This document shows, in pieces, positions 1 to 9,066 of a stretch of 20,580 nt of DNA; within the stretch, counting starts at the first letter, position 1; every line of letters starts with the position of its first letter. The notes beneath the pieces are model-generated. The model did no database searches and was not told the origin of the DNA. It saw only the letters and a list, made by a program, of their open reading frames with translations. Source of the DNA: Botryllus schlosseri. Taxonomy: Eukaryota; Chordata; Ascidiacea; Stolidobranchia; Styelidae. The stretch is taken from contig ATSW01010895.1 of assembly GCA_000444245.1 (NCBI GenBank), forward strand, positions 1-20,580, given 5' to 3'. The translations under genes were made by a program, and so were the position numbers.

Positions 1-265
1 CTGGGCTTTACTCAACTTTTATGAAAATTAAATGTTGATACTCCGTGAAAACAGCCCCGAAATTCCTTAGTCTATCTTCCTGATTGGAAGATTGAACTAT
101 TTCTACTTTACAAACTGAAAATAGCGAAAAATGAGTAAGTAGATCACAAAATATTACGAAGTAGAAGTAGCGAAAATCAGATCTACTTGAGTAAGTGCCA
201 TAAGTAGAGAAAAACTACTTGAGTACTTCGAAAAAGTAGAAGTACTTCGTTACTGACCACCTCTG
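1..265. mobile_element. Right end of a hAT-type DNA transposon, left part outside window
   Basis: The stretch ends with ...TTACTGACCACCTCTG at 265. Its reverse complement, CAGAGGTGGTCAGTAACG, matches a terminus type common in animal hAT elements (CAGAGGTGGGTAGTAACG-like, from memory). About 150 bp inside the end, the sequence is packed with the short motif AAGTAGAAGTA/ACTTGAGTA, the kind of subterminal repeat seen in such families. The 8 bases after the end (266-273, ttcattac) would be the target duplication. The partner end would lie left of base 1, so this cannot be confirmed here. No coding potential was seen. Confidence 0.6.
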
Positions 266-765
266 TTCATTACTTTTGGAATCTTTCATTATCTACTTCC
301 ACCTGAAGTAGTCTTGTAAATCACAACGTGTACTTGTAATTGAGTAGAAATCAGCAGCGGTTCTTCCACTTCTACTTAACTACCAACGATGACTTCTTCA
401 ACCACTTCTGCTGCGAAAAACTCAAGTAATATTTGCTGGGTCGTCCTTTTGTCAATGTCTGTTAGGTGCATATGTCTGCTAATGACTTACAGGCTTTTTC
501 AGCTAATACTTGCACATCAGGACACCTCTGAAAACAATATCTATTCAATATTACTCGTGCCAGGATATCCAATCCAGGCTGTTTCAATTTCAAACCTTTT
601 ATGAGCGGGCTAAACCTCGAAATGCACTGCGAATAACATTCCGTGGTTCGGTCACTCTAAAAAAAGGCTACTACAATTTCGTAATCTGTATGAAGTTAGA
701 ATTTATCGCGTGCGTCCTTGAAATATATTATAATAATGTGATCTTGCGATTGACCCGTTATTATA
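266..765. other. Unassigned DNA, no gene seen
   Basis: Two short overlapping open frames (389-604 and 510-770, + strand) have no recognisable domain and look like chance. A few ACTTCTAC words in 290-400 echo the neighbouring transposon end, so part of this may be more of the same repeat family. Confidence 0.4.
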
Positions 766-1233
766 TTTAACTATCCACTTCTCGTCTTGTGATGGAATCG
801 GTAAACGTCAGAAGCGATGATATCACCATGAAATAAAGCTAAAGCAATCCTGTAAAATGGACATTTAAAATTATAGCCTATGAATACGTCTCGTAATAGC
901 AAACAATTCCGTTTGTTCCCATGTTTACCAGAACTGACAAATCTTTGTTTTACCATTTTAGAAAGCGGACTAATGTATTTTCTTAGACCATACTAAGTTC
1001 ACATTTAACAAGCGCGTGCAACTTATTGCGATTCTGGAATGTTGCAACTCACCCCTCCATTAACTTTAACTACCCACTCCTCTGTGTTGTCTCATGGAAT
1101 CGGCAAACTTCTGAAGCGGTGATCTTAACATGAAATGAAACTACCAAATTCAGTATTATGGACATGTCAAATTATAGCCTATGGGTAACATTTTGTAATG
1201 GCAAACAAATCCGTTTACTACCTGGTTAACCAG
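766..1233. repeat. Direct duplication of a ~167-bp unit spaced ~300 bp
   Basis: Copy 1 (766-931) and copy 2 (1065-1233) share TTTAACTAtCCAC, ATGGAATCGGtAAAC, GAAGCGrTGAT, ATTATAGCCTATG and GTTTACCAG-like blocks in the same order, with small indels. The two copies lie about 300 bp apart in the same orientation. No inverted termini or flanking duplication are evident, so this is either a local tandem duplication or two copies of an unidentified repeat. Neither copy encodes a protein of note. Confidence 0.7.
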
Positions 1234-1817
1234 CATCAACATTTCCTCCTTAGATCAACTTCGAAGATTGGCTGATACATTTCGATGGACGTTTTTTTCA
1301 TCCATTAAATTCATCGATGAATTATTACCTGATCAGTGAAAACTAGGGCGATTTTTGTTGCCTAAAAACGGAAGAATTTGCACTGAAAAATGAAAATTTT
1401 GACATTTTTTTTACCTTAAAAAATTTAATTGTGATAAAATTTTTCCCTCGTATAAGTAAATGTGGTGTTATCGCTCATAATGGTAGAATTGTACTACTTT
1501 TCATCAATTCTGGTTGGAACTGTCTGTCCTTACGAATTAGCTTGACCTGGAAAACCTTTTTGACTTAAAAAAGGACATTGTTTTCATGGAAAAACTTTAC
1601 TTAAACGAAATTTGTACCTATGAAGAATTTCAGTAGTTTCATTACACATTATGGTACAAATATTATTATTGTTATTATTTAAAATAATAGGGCTACTCCG
1701 TCAGCACCTGTCGTTATTTTCCACCAATAGAACAATTTGCTGCTATATTCGACTTGACCGGCAGCTGCGCCATCAGGATTCTTGCGGACAAATGCAATTA
1801 CTATTACGGATACAGCG
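1234..1817. other. AT-rich unassigned DNA
   Basis: There is a very AT-rich stretch (about 1370-1460) and a short TTATTATT-type run (1660-1690). The open frame at 1651-1851 is short and crosses the start of a repeat at 1818. No gene or RNA is supported. Confidence 0.4.
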
Positions 1818-1975
1818 CAGACTTGTACAAACTAAACATTTAGTTAGTTGATGGTGAACTAACTAACGAGTTTTGAGTAGTTCTAGTTCAAGTTAGAGTT
1901 GCAAATATTGAAAGTTCAGTAGTTCTAGTTGCACATTTGAAAAAAATATTAGTTGCCGAATAACTAGAAAACATG
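1818..1975. repeat. Terminal repeat copy A, CAGACTTGTACAAACTA family
   Basis: It begins CAGACTTGTACAAACTA, followed by CATTTAGTTAGTTGATGG and then several AGTAGTTCTAGTT words. The same order of words recurs at 7990-8149. It is the left end of the outer candidate element and contains no gene. Confidence 0.7.
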
Positions 1976-2734
1976 TGTCGTGATTTTGGGCGAATTGAGA
2001 TGCCGGTGATCTGTTGAATGATGTTTGTGCAGCCATTACTCGCTCAGATTCATTGCTGCAACAACAGTGGCGCAGCCAGCGGGTGACTTTTTGGGGTCGG
2101 TATCTCACCCATTTCTAACTCAAAACCCCGTTCTTTTGAAATGTCTATTCAATGTCTGATATTTCCGATAGAATAAAAATGAATGTGTTGACTAGGAGAA
2201 TGAAATCCAGTTCTATACGGTTCTAAACCTTAATTTACTTGGGAACCCCTACGTCACAAATGGGCAACTATTTTCTGAGAATTACAGGCAGGAAATACGT
2301 TGGCGAATTATATCAAAAAGTTTGCAGTATATTCGGCGGTGTATGTATTTCTAATAATTTATAAATTGAAGGCAATGAATTACGTGGTTAACACAAGCTT
2401 CTGGGTGGATGTATTATTATTAGGCAATTAGGAATTTAGAGTCAAAGTACGAATATAATATATATCCCACGCTATTATTCAAAACAATGGTAAACAAGAA
2501 ACATTGTTAACTCTTTTTAATCACATCAACCCATAGACACGTCCTAAAAGATACCTAAATGTATGGGATGTTACAGCTTAGTCATTATCCGGAGCGGTGT
2601 GTAGCTTTCTAGCTCAGTGCTTTTCAACCTTTTTGAGCTCCATTCGCACTTTATTTGTAAAATATATTTCATTCGCACACACTAATCGAAAATTTTTATA
2701 CAAAACGAAGATGATATACTTAACAATATTTTAT

Positions 2735-3154
2735 TCATATGTGCAACAAATTGGCTACTATGTAGCTAAAGCTATCAAGTGTCATCAATAAAAAGTCAAC
2801 TATTTCACGAAAACCCTTCTCGGCCAAACAAGTTGTTGGGTTTGTACAAAAACGTCTACTAGTGCTTGGATGGCCAGGTCTTAAAATCTGTTCTGCACTC
2901 CTATCCAAAAGACAGCGTATTTCTCGCGAGTGAAAAATGCTTGCCGGCAGAAATCGTTTTTGAGAGCTGACACAAATGTCCCGGAGGCTCCAGTTTGTCG
3001 GAAGGGTGAAAAACCCACATGTTTGTGTTGAAGCTTTTGCCTTATGTCTTGGAACATAAGGTACAAAACGATTAAGGAGGGTAGGCAGATTAAAGCTCGC
3101 TATCTTATGATACGTTGCTCCAACTTCTGTCTCGCGAGTATATGAGAAGAGCAA
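2735..3154 (-). CDS. Unidentified 139-codon open frame inside the hAT element
   Basis: This is the longest open frame in the left part of the 2615-7431 element and starts with an apparent ATG. I recognise no domain. There is no zinc-finger-like Cys/His spacing, no acidic catalytic motif and no hAT dimerisation segment. The opposite strand is also open in patches, which weakens the coding case. It could be a decayed piece of transposon protein or a chance frame, and I favour chance or decay. Confidence 0.12.
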   Translation of the reverse strand: MLFSYTRETEVGATYHKIASFNLPTLLNRFVPYVPRHKAKASTQTCGFFTLPTNWSLRDICVSSQKRFLPASIFHSREIRCLLDRSAEQILRPGHPSTSRRFCTNPTTCLAEKGFREIVDFLLMTLDSFSYIVANLLHI

Positions 3155-3368
3155 ATAAACTCACGATACTGTGTGTTCTGCTCTTTAGCTCAATCTAACT
3201 TGAGAATTCATAACAGTTTAACAACGGTAAAGCAGCTTTTAGACTACCACCAAAATCTGAGTTTTTGTGGCATCCCGCGACCAGAGATGGGCGGATTCCA
3301 GATTTTGGGAATCCGTATCCGTCCTGATCCGACAGTCAAATAGGATTTCGGAGTCCGACAGTTGAGCA

Positions 3369-3982
3369 NCAAAATTAGGATCCGAAAAAATCCTGCTATT
3401 GNTTTAGTGCTATTTCACATTAAATATAGCCTGCAAAACAGATATGAACATTATAATCAACAAATNAGTATCAAGTAATGCNTTACAAGGGTTTATTNAT
3501 ATCACATTTCNAATCAATGTAANGTTAGGTNNGGTATNTATCTTNAATATAAATGCGAGTAGTAGGAACTAGGCAGGGGAAATGAGCTNAAAAGACTGCG
3601 TGAGAACAGAGAAAGCAATATTAGTTGCTTTACGGAGAGGGNAAACATAGTAACNCAGGCATGCCATGANGNCANCAACAAAATCAGATATTGTGCAATG
3701 TTGTGACTTGGCCAAGACAACTAGGCCTATAGTACTACTGAAGANTGGAACTANATTTTCACAGAACAGACATGTATCAAACAAAATGGATGAATCAATC
3801 AAAATGATCACTTNATAGAGCAGCAATGAATAGGAAATATATATANTATTATATAATNAGCATGATGAATGATGATGTGCACCATCAATCATAGAGTATA
3901 CCGGTGGTACTTCAGTTCTAGTGTGTTCCTAAAATCATAAACATGACCAATTGACCATGCCAGCATATATTCATACATTANN
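3369..3982. other. Low-quality patch with scattered ambiguous bases
   Basis: Several dozen single or double N calls occur between about 3369 and 3982 and nowhere else in the window. They lie wholly inside the left half of the 3282-6084 transposon. Open frames on the minus strand here (3514-3720 and 3569-3892) are read through the Ns and are unreliable. The pattern suggests weak read support or collapsed copies of a repeat in the assembly. Confidence 0.9.
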
Positions 3983-4205
3983 ATACCATCACACAATCAT
4001 TCCAAATGACATCAGAAATCAGAACCACCAGTTACCTCTGCATTCTGCAACAATACCGATACCTCGCTTCTCTGTCATCCTGACAACTGATATCAAGTAC
4101 CCTAATGGCTGATGAACAGGAAGTATAAGAATCAATATCTGAGGAACAAACTGTTCTGCAGCTCGCTTGCTGGAGCCTGCCTTCGTCCTCATCTCAACCA
4201 GCAGT

Positions 4206-5755
4206 CATCTCATCAGAGTGTACTCAAAGGTGGTGTGGACACAGAAAAAAATTCTCTCGTTCACGCTTCACTTGGGTAGTCGAGATTGTTATTTTCGATC
4301 CGTTTACTGTACTGATTCAGTGCAAAAGCCGGTATTAGTATATGTTGATTTGGACGATGTTTCATAACGAGACGGGTGACAAGATGTTGTATATGGTATA
4401 TCTTGATGATGTTATCTAATACTGTACCAAGTTTCAAGGTCCTCACTTCATGATTAGGGCAGTAATTTCGCTATCGAAGTCGACCGTGTATGTAGAGACA
4501 TGCAGCTGCAGCGTCTGGCCTCTCGAATCTAGCCTACCGCATAACAGAATTTACGCAAAAGCCGGCACTGGCCGGTGTCCATTTTTCCGCATGGTATATC
4601 TTCATGATGTCATCCAACACTGATTCAAGTTTTAGGGTTGTAACTCAAGGATTGGGGTGTACTCATCGCTAACGAAATTACTGCCCTAATCATTGAATGG
4701 CAGCCTTGAAAATTGACACGTTAGCTGATATAATCAAGATATAACACGCGGAATCTTGTTTCCCAACTCGGTATAGAACACTGTCAAAATCAACACACAT
4801 CAATAGCGACTTTTGCGTAAAATCTGCTATGTGGTAGCCTAGTTTTAGTTTAGCGCACACCTTTATACATAGTCGATTCGGACAAGGCAATTACTACCCT
4901 ACCCTAATGCGTGATAGCCTTGAAACTTGGTACATCGTTAGCTGATATAATCAAGGTAAACCATACGAAATCTTGTCTCCCAAATACGTATAGAACACCG
5001 TCAAAATTAACACATATCAATAGCGACTTTTGCGTAAAATCTGTTATGCGGTAGCCTAGTTTCAGTCTGACTCTCACCTAGGCATTTTCGAATTCGATAA
5101 GGCAATTACTACCCTAATCAATGAGTGAAAGACTTGAATCTTGGTACATGATTAGCTGAAATAATAAAGATACACCATACGAAATCTTGTCTGCTAACTA
5201 CGTATAGAATACCTTCAAAATCAAAACATATCAATAGCGAGTTTTGCGTAAAATCGGCAATGCGTAGGCCGCGCACACTTATACTTAGTCGATTTGAATA
5301 AGGCGATTACCACCCTAATCATTGAGTGTGAAACTTGGTACAGTGTTCCATGATATCGTCAAGATATACCATACCAAATCTTGTGACCCATCTCGGTATA
5401 TAACATCGTCAAAATCAACACATACCGATACCTACGTTTGCGTCAAATCACTGTTTCAGACGGATCGACAATAGCATACTTGACTTCGGTAACGCAATTA
5501 CTGCCCTAATCATGAAGTGAGGACCTTGAAACTTGGTACAGTATTAGACCACATCATCCAGATATACCATACGAAAACTGGTCACCCATATCAATATGAA
5601 ACATCGTCAAAATCGACATATACTAATACCGACTTTTGCACTGAGTCAGTACTGAAAACGGATCGAAAATAACAATCTTGACTACCCAAGTGAAGCGTGA
5701 ACGAGAGAATTTCTTTCTGTGTCCACACCACCTTTGAGTACACTCTGATCTCATC
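4206..5755. mobile_element. Foldback-type transposon 4215-5746 with long inverted arms
   Basis: The element starts AGAGTGTACTCAAAGG at 4215 and ends with its reverse complement at 5746. The arms pair over roughly 270 bp (about 4215-4490 against 5480-5746) with an estimated 85-90% identity by eye. The flanks catctcatc (4206-4214) and gatctcatc (5747-5755) match at 8 of 9 positions. Duplications of 8-9 bp plus long inverted repeats suggest a Mutator-like or foldback element, but the superfamily is not certain. The interior is built of ~200-bp units, listed separately. It sits inside the 3282-6084 hAT and is the youngest layer of the nest. No open frame resembles a transposase. Confidence 0.8.
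4676..5690. repeat. Tandem array of five ~200-bp units inside the foldback element
   Basis: Units begin at 4676, 4889, 5104, 5305 and 5496 (periods 213, 215, 201 and 191). Each opens with AATTACTrCCCTAATCA or a close variant. There follow CTTGAAACTTGGTACA, CAAGATATACCATACGAAAT, GTCAAAATCAACACATA and, in most units, TTTTGCGTAAAATC. About two further units lie to the left (roughly 4260-4470 and 4570-4675) in the opposite orientation. The whole is thus an inverted arrangement of satellite-like monomers around a centre near 4660-4680. Confidence 0.85.
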
Positions 5756-6160
5756 ATTGCAGAAACTTTACTTATGTTGCTTACGCATTTCAACGACGTG
5801 ACCGGTATCAGCGGTCTCAACGTTGTCATTTATTGTCGGAACCAGCCTGGGCTTGATCCATAGCAATGAATGCATTTAACTACGGAAATAATATCGAAGC
5901 AGCGTTTTTCACTGAATATAAGATATCTTGAACCTTTATCACCCAATATTTGTTATGAATATCAAATCCTGTTTAAATCCGGCTCATATGACAGTTTCAG
6001 AATCCGGCTCCGATCCGGCCACAGTAAAATTCATCAAAATCCTGCTCCGGCTCCGGCTCCTGAACCGGACTGTGGCCATCTCTGCCCGCGACCCGAGCCT
6101 CACCCATGAAAAGCAATTAGTAGTAAAAACTATCGCAGGATTTCTTGCAATAAATTCAAC

Positions 6161-6805
6161 AAATATTACAGTGGTTCTCAAGTTTTGTTGGGGGTTTGTG
6201 GAAAAATGAAATGTGAGAGATAGCATTTTGGATTTGGAGTTGTTAGTCTCAGCAAATTAGTAAACAGTCGTTTGAAAAATTATTGAATTTTTTCCTATTC
6301 TGTTCAAATGAAGGAATTGAAACCTCGCCACGAAATCCATTTTCTTCTGTGATAGAACCACTAAATAGCTTCAAGACGAGATTTTAGATAGAAATGACTA
6401 GGCTGTACGTGATATGTTCATCAAAAACACACTAAAAGCTGTCGTCATGCAGAAGCGTTACGTGTTAATATTACATTCGCACCAGTATATATTTGTGGAA
6501 ATGGATTTTCGGCACTCGTTCATATCCAATCGAAGACGCGGATTTTCAAGAGAATAAATGCAGCTGCAAAATTCGTTTCGAAATAAATAAAGTTGACCCA
6601 ATTTCTACATATAGTGTGATGTTATTTTCAAGAAAAGTCATTTTGTGGTTGTTTATCATTATCAGTAGCCTACAATCAATACCTGCACGAGACATATGAC
6701 GGTTGAACGATAATTGAGCTAATTTTAAACGAAAACTTGCGGGGGTCCGTAGCGGTCCAAAAGGGGTCCTCGAAGACAAAAAGGTTGAGAACTACTGAAA
6801 TATTA
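6161..6805. mobile_element. Nested 629-bp hAT MITE 6169-6797 with duplication aaatatta
   Basis: The sequence aaatatta lies at 6161-6168 and again at 6798-6805, a perfect 8-bp duplication. The left end CAGTGGTTCTCAA and the reverse-complemented right end CAGTAGTTCTCAA match at 12 of 13 positions, the classic Charlie-like hAT terminus. Just inside the right end is GGGGTCC, which repeats within 30 bp. At 629 bp, with no long open frame, it is a miniature non-autonomous copy. It is inserted in the 2615-7431 element, 76 bp to the right of the duplication that flanks the 2803-bp hAT. The two small open frames inside (6493-6699 + and 6546-6779 -) are not genes. Confidence 0.93.
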
Positions 6806-7439
6806 CATACATATTAACAGATAGCTCTGGCACCGTGTCAACCCAAAAATATACCCTTTGCGATCCATACTGTAATAACCCTTGAGGGGGTAAAAATTTG
6901 CGTTACAGTAACTTGCAAGTGTGAGTCTGTATTGATGGTATTTACTTCTATCCTCGTGCCTCGCGCTAATCGAACAGTTGGTACGAAAATATGATGACTG
7001 TTTATCGAAAGAAAGAAGAAAGTCGATTTGACGTCATTTTCCAGCCTGTCACAGGCTCAGACGGGCTGATATACTATATATGTCTGCCACCACACCAGCT
7101 TCCAAACCAGGATTTTGGTTACGTAATAATTATAGTGCGAACATATGTATTCACTAGGGCTTGTGAGAGCTACGATTAGTGGTGCGTCGTAAGTTTAACA
7201 AGTTTTTTACAATTGCGTCGCCACGCCACTATACAAAGTTACACTGACCTTAAATTTCCTGTTAGGTTTATTTGAATTATTCCACGTCAGAAAAATTGTA
7301 AAATTATTCACAATTTTCATTCCCACTTGATCCGGATTTTCATTCACACTGTTCCCACCACCTTCGTCGTTCGCACTGCAATTTTTTTCATTCGCACAAG
7401 TGCGAACCGTCACACAGGTTGATGAGCACTGTTCTAGCT

Positions 7440-7594
7440 TATTGATAAAATCCTCCTGTTGTTTTGTTAATTTCGCCGGCAGGTTTCCGGATTCGTCTTC
7501 TCGCAGCTTCAACCGAATGAATGCGTGCTTATGTCATGATCCCGACTTAAATTAACTCATGTTGTAACGACTTTATTATGACTATAGAATACGC
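7440..7594. other. Short unassigned spacer between nested elements
   Basis: This lies between the right duplication of the 2615-7431 element and the next hAT-like end. On the minus strand an open stretch (about 7440-7530, with residues LPAKLTKQQEDFINKLEQ) looks compositionally protein-like. It has no ATG and runs straight into the transposon, so no product is assigned. Confidence 0.3.
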
Positions 7595-7650
7595 TAGGGA
7601 TCGGCTACCCTGGCACGCGTGCCAAAGGTGGCACGCAAGATGATTTTTCA
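7595..7650. mobile_element. Left end of an old hAT element without its partner
   Basis: TAGGGATCGGCTACCCTGGC, followed by GTGCCAAAGGTGGCACGC, resembles the widespread hAT end CAGGGGTCGGCAACC with a GTGCCAAAGGTGGCACGC block behind it. No matching right end or 8-bp duplication was found nearby. It is probably a truncated remnant within the outer candidate element. Confidence 0.45.
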
Positions 7651-7839
7651 TGACACGCTGAATGATTTGATGTGCATTATTATAATCATGATGCTTCTTG
7701 CAAAAAGGGAAACAAAAGTTCTCAAAATGGGAAAAGCTGAAAGCGAATCCAAATTATTTCGTAAATCAACATTAAAAAGGGTCTTTTGGGACAGATTTTA
7801 TTTTTCTTTAAAATTTTCTCCACGGTACCCACATATAGT

Positions 7840-7867
7840 CCGTGTTTGGCCCCCGGGCCCAGGTCTG
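7840..7867. mobile_element. hAT-like right end, CAGACCTGGGCCCGG family
   Basis: Reading the minus strand from 7867 gives CAGACCTGGGCCCGGGGGCC, a GC-rich hAT-like terminus. The next 8 bases (7868-7875, tcctatgc) would be its duplication. A repeat shared with 13381 begins immediately at 7868, as if this element had inserted into a copy of that repeat. No left end was located. Confidence 0.4.
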
Positions 7868-7940
7868 TCCTATGCCAATCTACAAGCCTTCGGAAAACCC
7901 CTAATTTTCAGTGAGTCACAAAACAAAAGTCTACCACATG
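7868..7940 (+). repeat. Dispersed repeat copy, related to 13381-13452
   Basis: This matches 13381-13452 in the same orientation, with the shared words TATGCyAATCTACA, GCCTTCG, ATTTTC and TCACAAAA. About three quarters of positions agree by eye. It appears to be part of an old hAT subterminal region rather than a gene. Confidence 0.6.
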
Positions 7941-7989
7941 TGCGCATACGATTTGTGTTGCAATCAGTAAGACTACCAGTAAAGCTACT

Positions 7990-8149
7990 CAGGCATACTT
8001 GTACAAACTACCCATTTAGTTAGTTGATGGTCAATTAACTAACGGTTTTCCGAGTAGTCGTAGTTCTAGTTCTAGTTGCTGATTTTGAAAATTGAGTAGT
8101 TCTAGTTCTAGTTACGCTTTTTGAAAATCCAGTAGTTTGTACAAGTCTG
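7990..8149. repeat. Short element or terminal copy B, ACTTGTACAAACTA family
   Basis: The left end is CAGGCATACTTGTACAAACTA and the right end, reverse-complemented, is CAGACTTGTACAAACTACTGG. The ends pair if four bases (gcat) were added on the left. Between them are repeated AGTTCTAGTTCTAGTT words. The flanks aagctact and gtacagcg do not match, so either it is a decayed 160-bp MITE or its right half is the right end of the 1818-8149 element. Confidence 0.65.
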
Positions 8150-8159
8150 GTACAGCGAC

Positions 8160-8519
8160 ATTGCCACAAGCGATTACATATACTGTATGCGAAAATTGGG
8201 ATTATTCATAATCACTAAAAAGTTGTAAAAAATTGTTGTAAAAAATTGTAAAAGTCCGTAGTCCGCGTAATCGTCAATTCCGTTAACATAAGCCGTTTGT
8301 AATCAAACTACGTCGTGAGCAATATGATGTTTCACCGAGAGACCAGATCCGACATTCTCGTAACACAACGGATAGAAAGTAGGAACTTGTAAAACTAACC
8401 AAATCACATCGAACTGATCCTCCAGCACTCTACCTTCCAAACTTTCTCCAACACAGAGATGAATCAGATGGGAACAAACATGCTCCAGGAAAGAGATAGC
8501 CAAACTATTTCGAATGCGG
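8160..8519. other. Unassigned DNA between repeats
   Basis: This holds an AT-rich stretch with TTGTAAAAAATTGT repeated words (8220-8250) and a minus-strand open frame of 66 codons (8303-8503) with no recognisable motif. No gene is called. Confidence 0.35.
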
Positions 8520-9066
8520 CAAGGGTTGTAACCAAGTCACAAACCAATTGCACTTTTATAGTTTTGACTCGAGTCAAGTCTAGCCATTTTCAATTCACCA
8601 CCGAGTCACGGCGTAGAGTGTCGAGTCCGAGTCATATTGTTTTGAATCGAGTCCGAGTCCTAGTCATTGAGTTGACTCTTCAGTTCCGATTTTTTTTACA
8701 ACTCTGCTCGGTGATCTCGAATGCTTCGCATCCATAATATACTAATCTTTCTAACTTTTAACAGTTTCTGAGAGCATTTTCAAGTAACAGTACTGATATA
8801 CGAAATAATAATAGTGTGATAACTTTACTATTCTTCGATATTACAAAGAAATGCCAGTCTTGGTAGACCCAGTCTCGAGTCATATGACTTGGTCCGAGTC
8901 ATGCGCAATGACTTGAGTACAAGTCGAGTCAATACACAAATTGACTCGAGTCGAGTCGGGTCATCTTTCATTTTTAAGAAAATTACTCGAGGCAAGTCGA
9001 GTCACCGAAAAATCGCGACTCGAGTCTTACTTGAGTCGAGTCATGACACGAGTCATTACAACCCTG
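8520..9066. mobile_element. GAGTC-rich non-autonomous hAT-like element
   Basis: The left end is CAAGGGTTGTAACCAAGTCA at 8520. The right end, reverse-complemented from 9066, is CAGGGTTGTAATGACTCGTG. The two share the terminus CAGGGTTGTAA, allowing one extra A on the left. Both arms (8565-8670 and 8870-9055) are dense in GAGTC/GACTCGAGTC, while the core (8720-8860) is plain AT-rich DNA. The flanks share only the core atgcg (8514-8518 and 9067-9071), so the target duplication is decayed or offset. Open frames crossing it (8459-8737, 8889-9158, 8941-9135) simply read the repeats. Confidence 0.65.

Larger units (their letters stand above)
3274..6092. mobile_element. Nested hAT transposon 3282-6084 with 8-bp duplication cccgcgac
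   Basis: The element body is 3282-6084 (2803 bp). The sequence cccgcgac directly flanks both ends (3274-3281 and 6085-6092), a perfect 8-bp duplication. The left end is CAGAGATGGGCGGATTCC and the reverse-complemented right end is CAGAGATGGCCACAGTCC, giving a 9-bp perfect terminal inverted repeat of hAT type. GGATTC/ATCCG words lie just inside the left end, and CCGGCTCC words just inside the right. It sits inside the 2615-7431 element, so it is younger. It was itself interrupted by the foldback element at 4215-5746. Without that insert it would be about 1.26 kb. A cluster of ambiguous bases (N) lies within its left half. No transposase was recognised. Confidence 0.92.
2607..7439. mobile_element. 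hAT-type transposon 2615-7431 with 8-bp duplication ttctagct
   Basis: The element body is 2615-7431 (4817 bp). The 8-bp sequence ttctagct lies immediately outside both ends (2607-2614 and 7432-7439), an exact target duplication. The left end CAGTGCTTTTCAACCTTTTT and the reverse-complemented right end CAGTGCTCATCAACCTGTGT match at 16 of 20 positions, in the style of hAT termini (CAGTGGTTCTCAACC). Both ends carry repeated ATTCGCAC/GTGCGAAT words just inside (about 2642 and 2672 on the left, about 7335-7410 on the right), candidate transposase-binding repeats. Two later hAT insertions account for over 3.4 kb, leaving about 1.37 kb of original element. No recognisable transposase was found, so it looks non-autonomous. 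Confidence 0.9.
1818..8149. mobile_element. Possible outermost hAT element of the nest
   Basis: The left end CAGACTTGTACAAACTA (from 1818) is matched perfectly over 17 bases by the reverse complement of the right end (8133-8149). The flanks are atacagcg (1810-1817) and gtacagcg (8150-8157), 7 of 8 identical, as expected for an aged hAT target duplication. Removing the nested 4817-bp element and its duplication would leave about 1.5 kb. A second left-end-like copy starts at 7990, so the right end could instead belong to a small independent element (7990-8149). The spanning interpretation is favoured by the flank match but is not certain. Confidence 0.45.

Noticed and set aside
5870-6226. Three overlapping open frames with Pro/Arg-rich runs
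   Set aside because: They read the CCGGCTCC-repeat right end of the 3282-6084 transposon and run into the next element.
2615-6797. Pairing the end at 2615 with the end at 6797 as one element
   Set aside because: The ends resemble each other but the flanks differ (ttctagct and aaatatta). Each has a better partner with an exact duplication, at 7431 and 6169.
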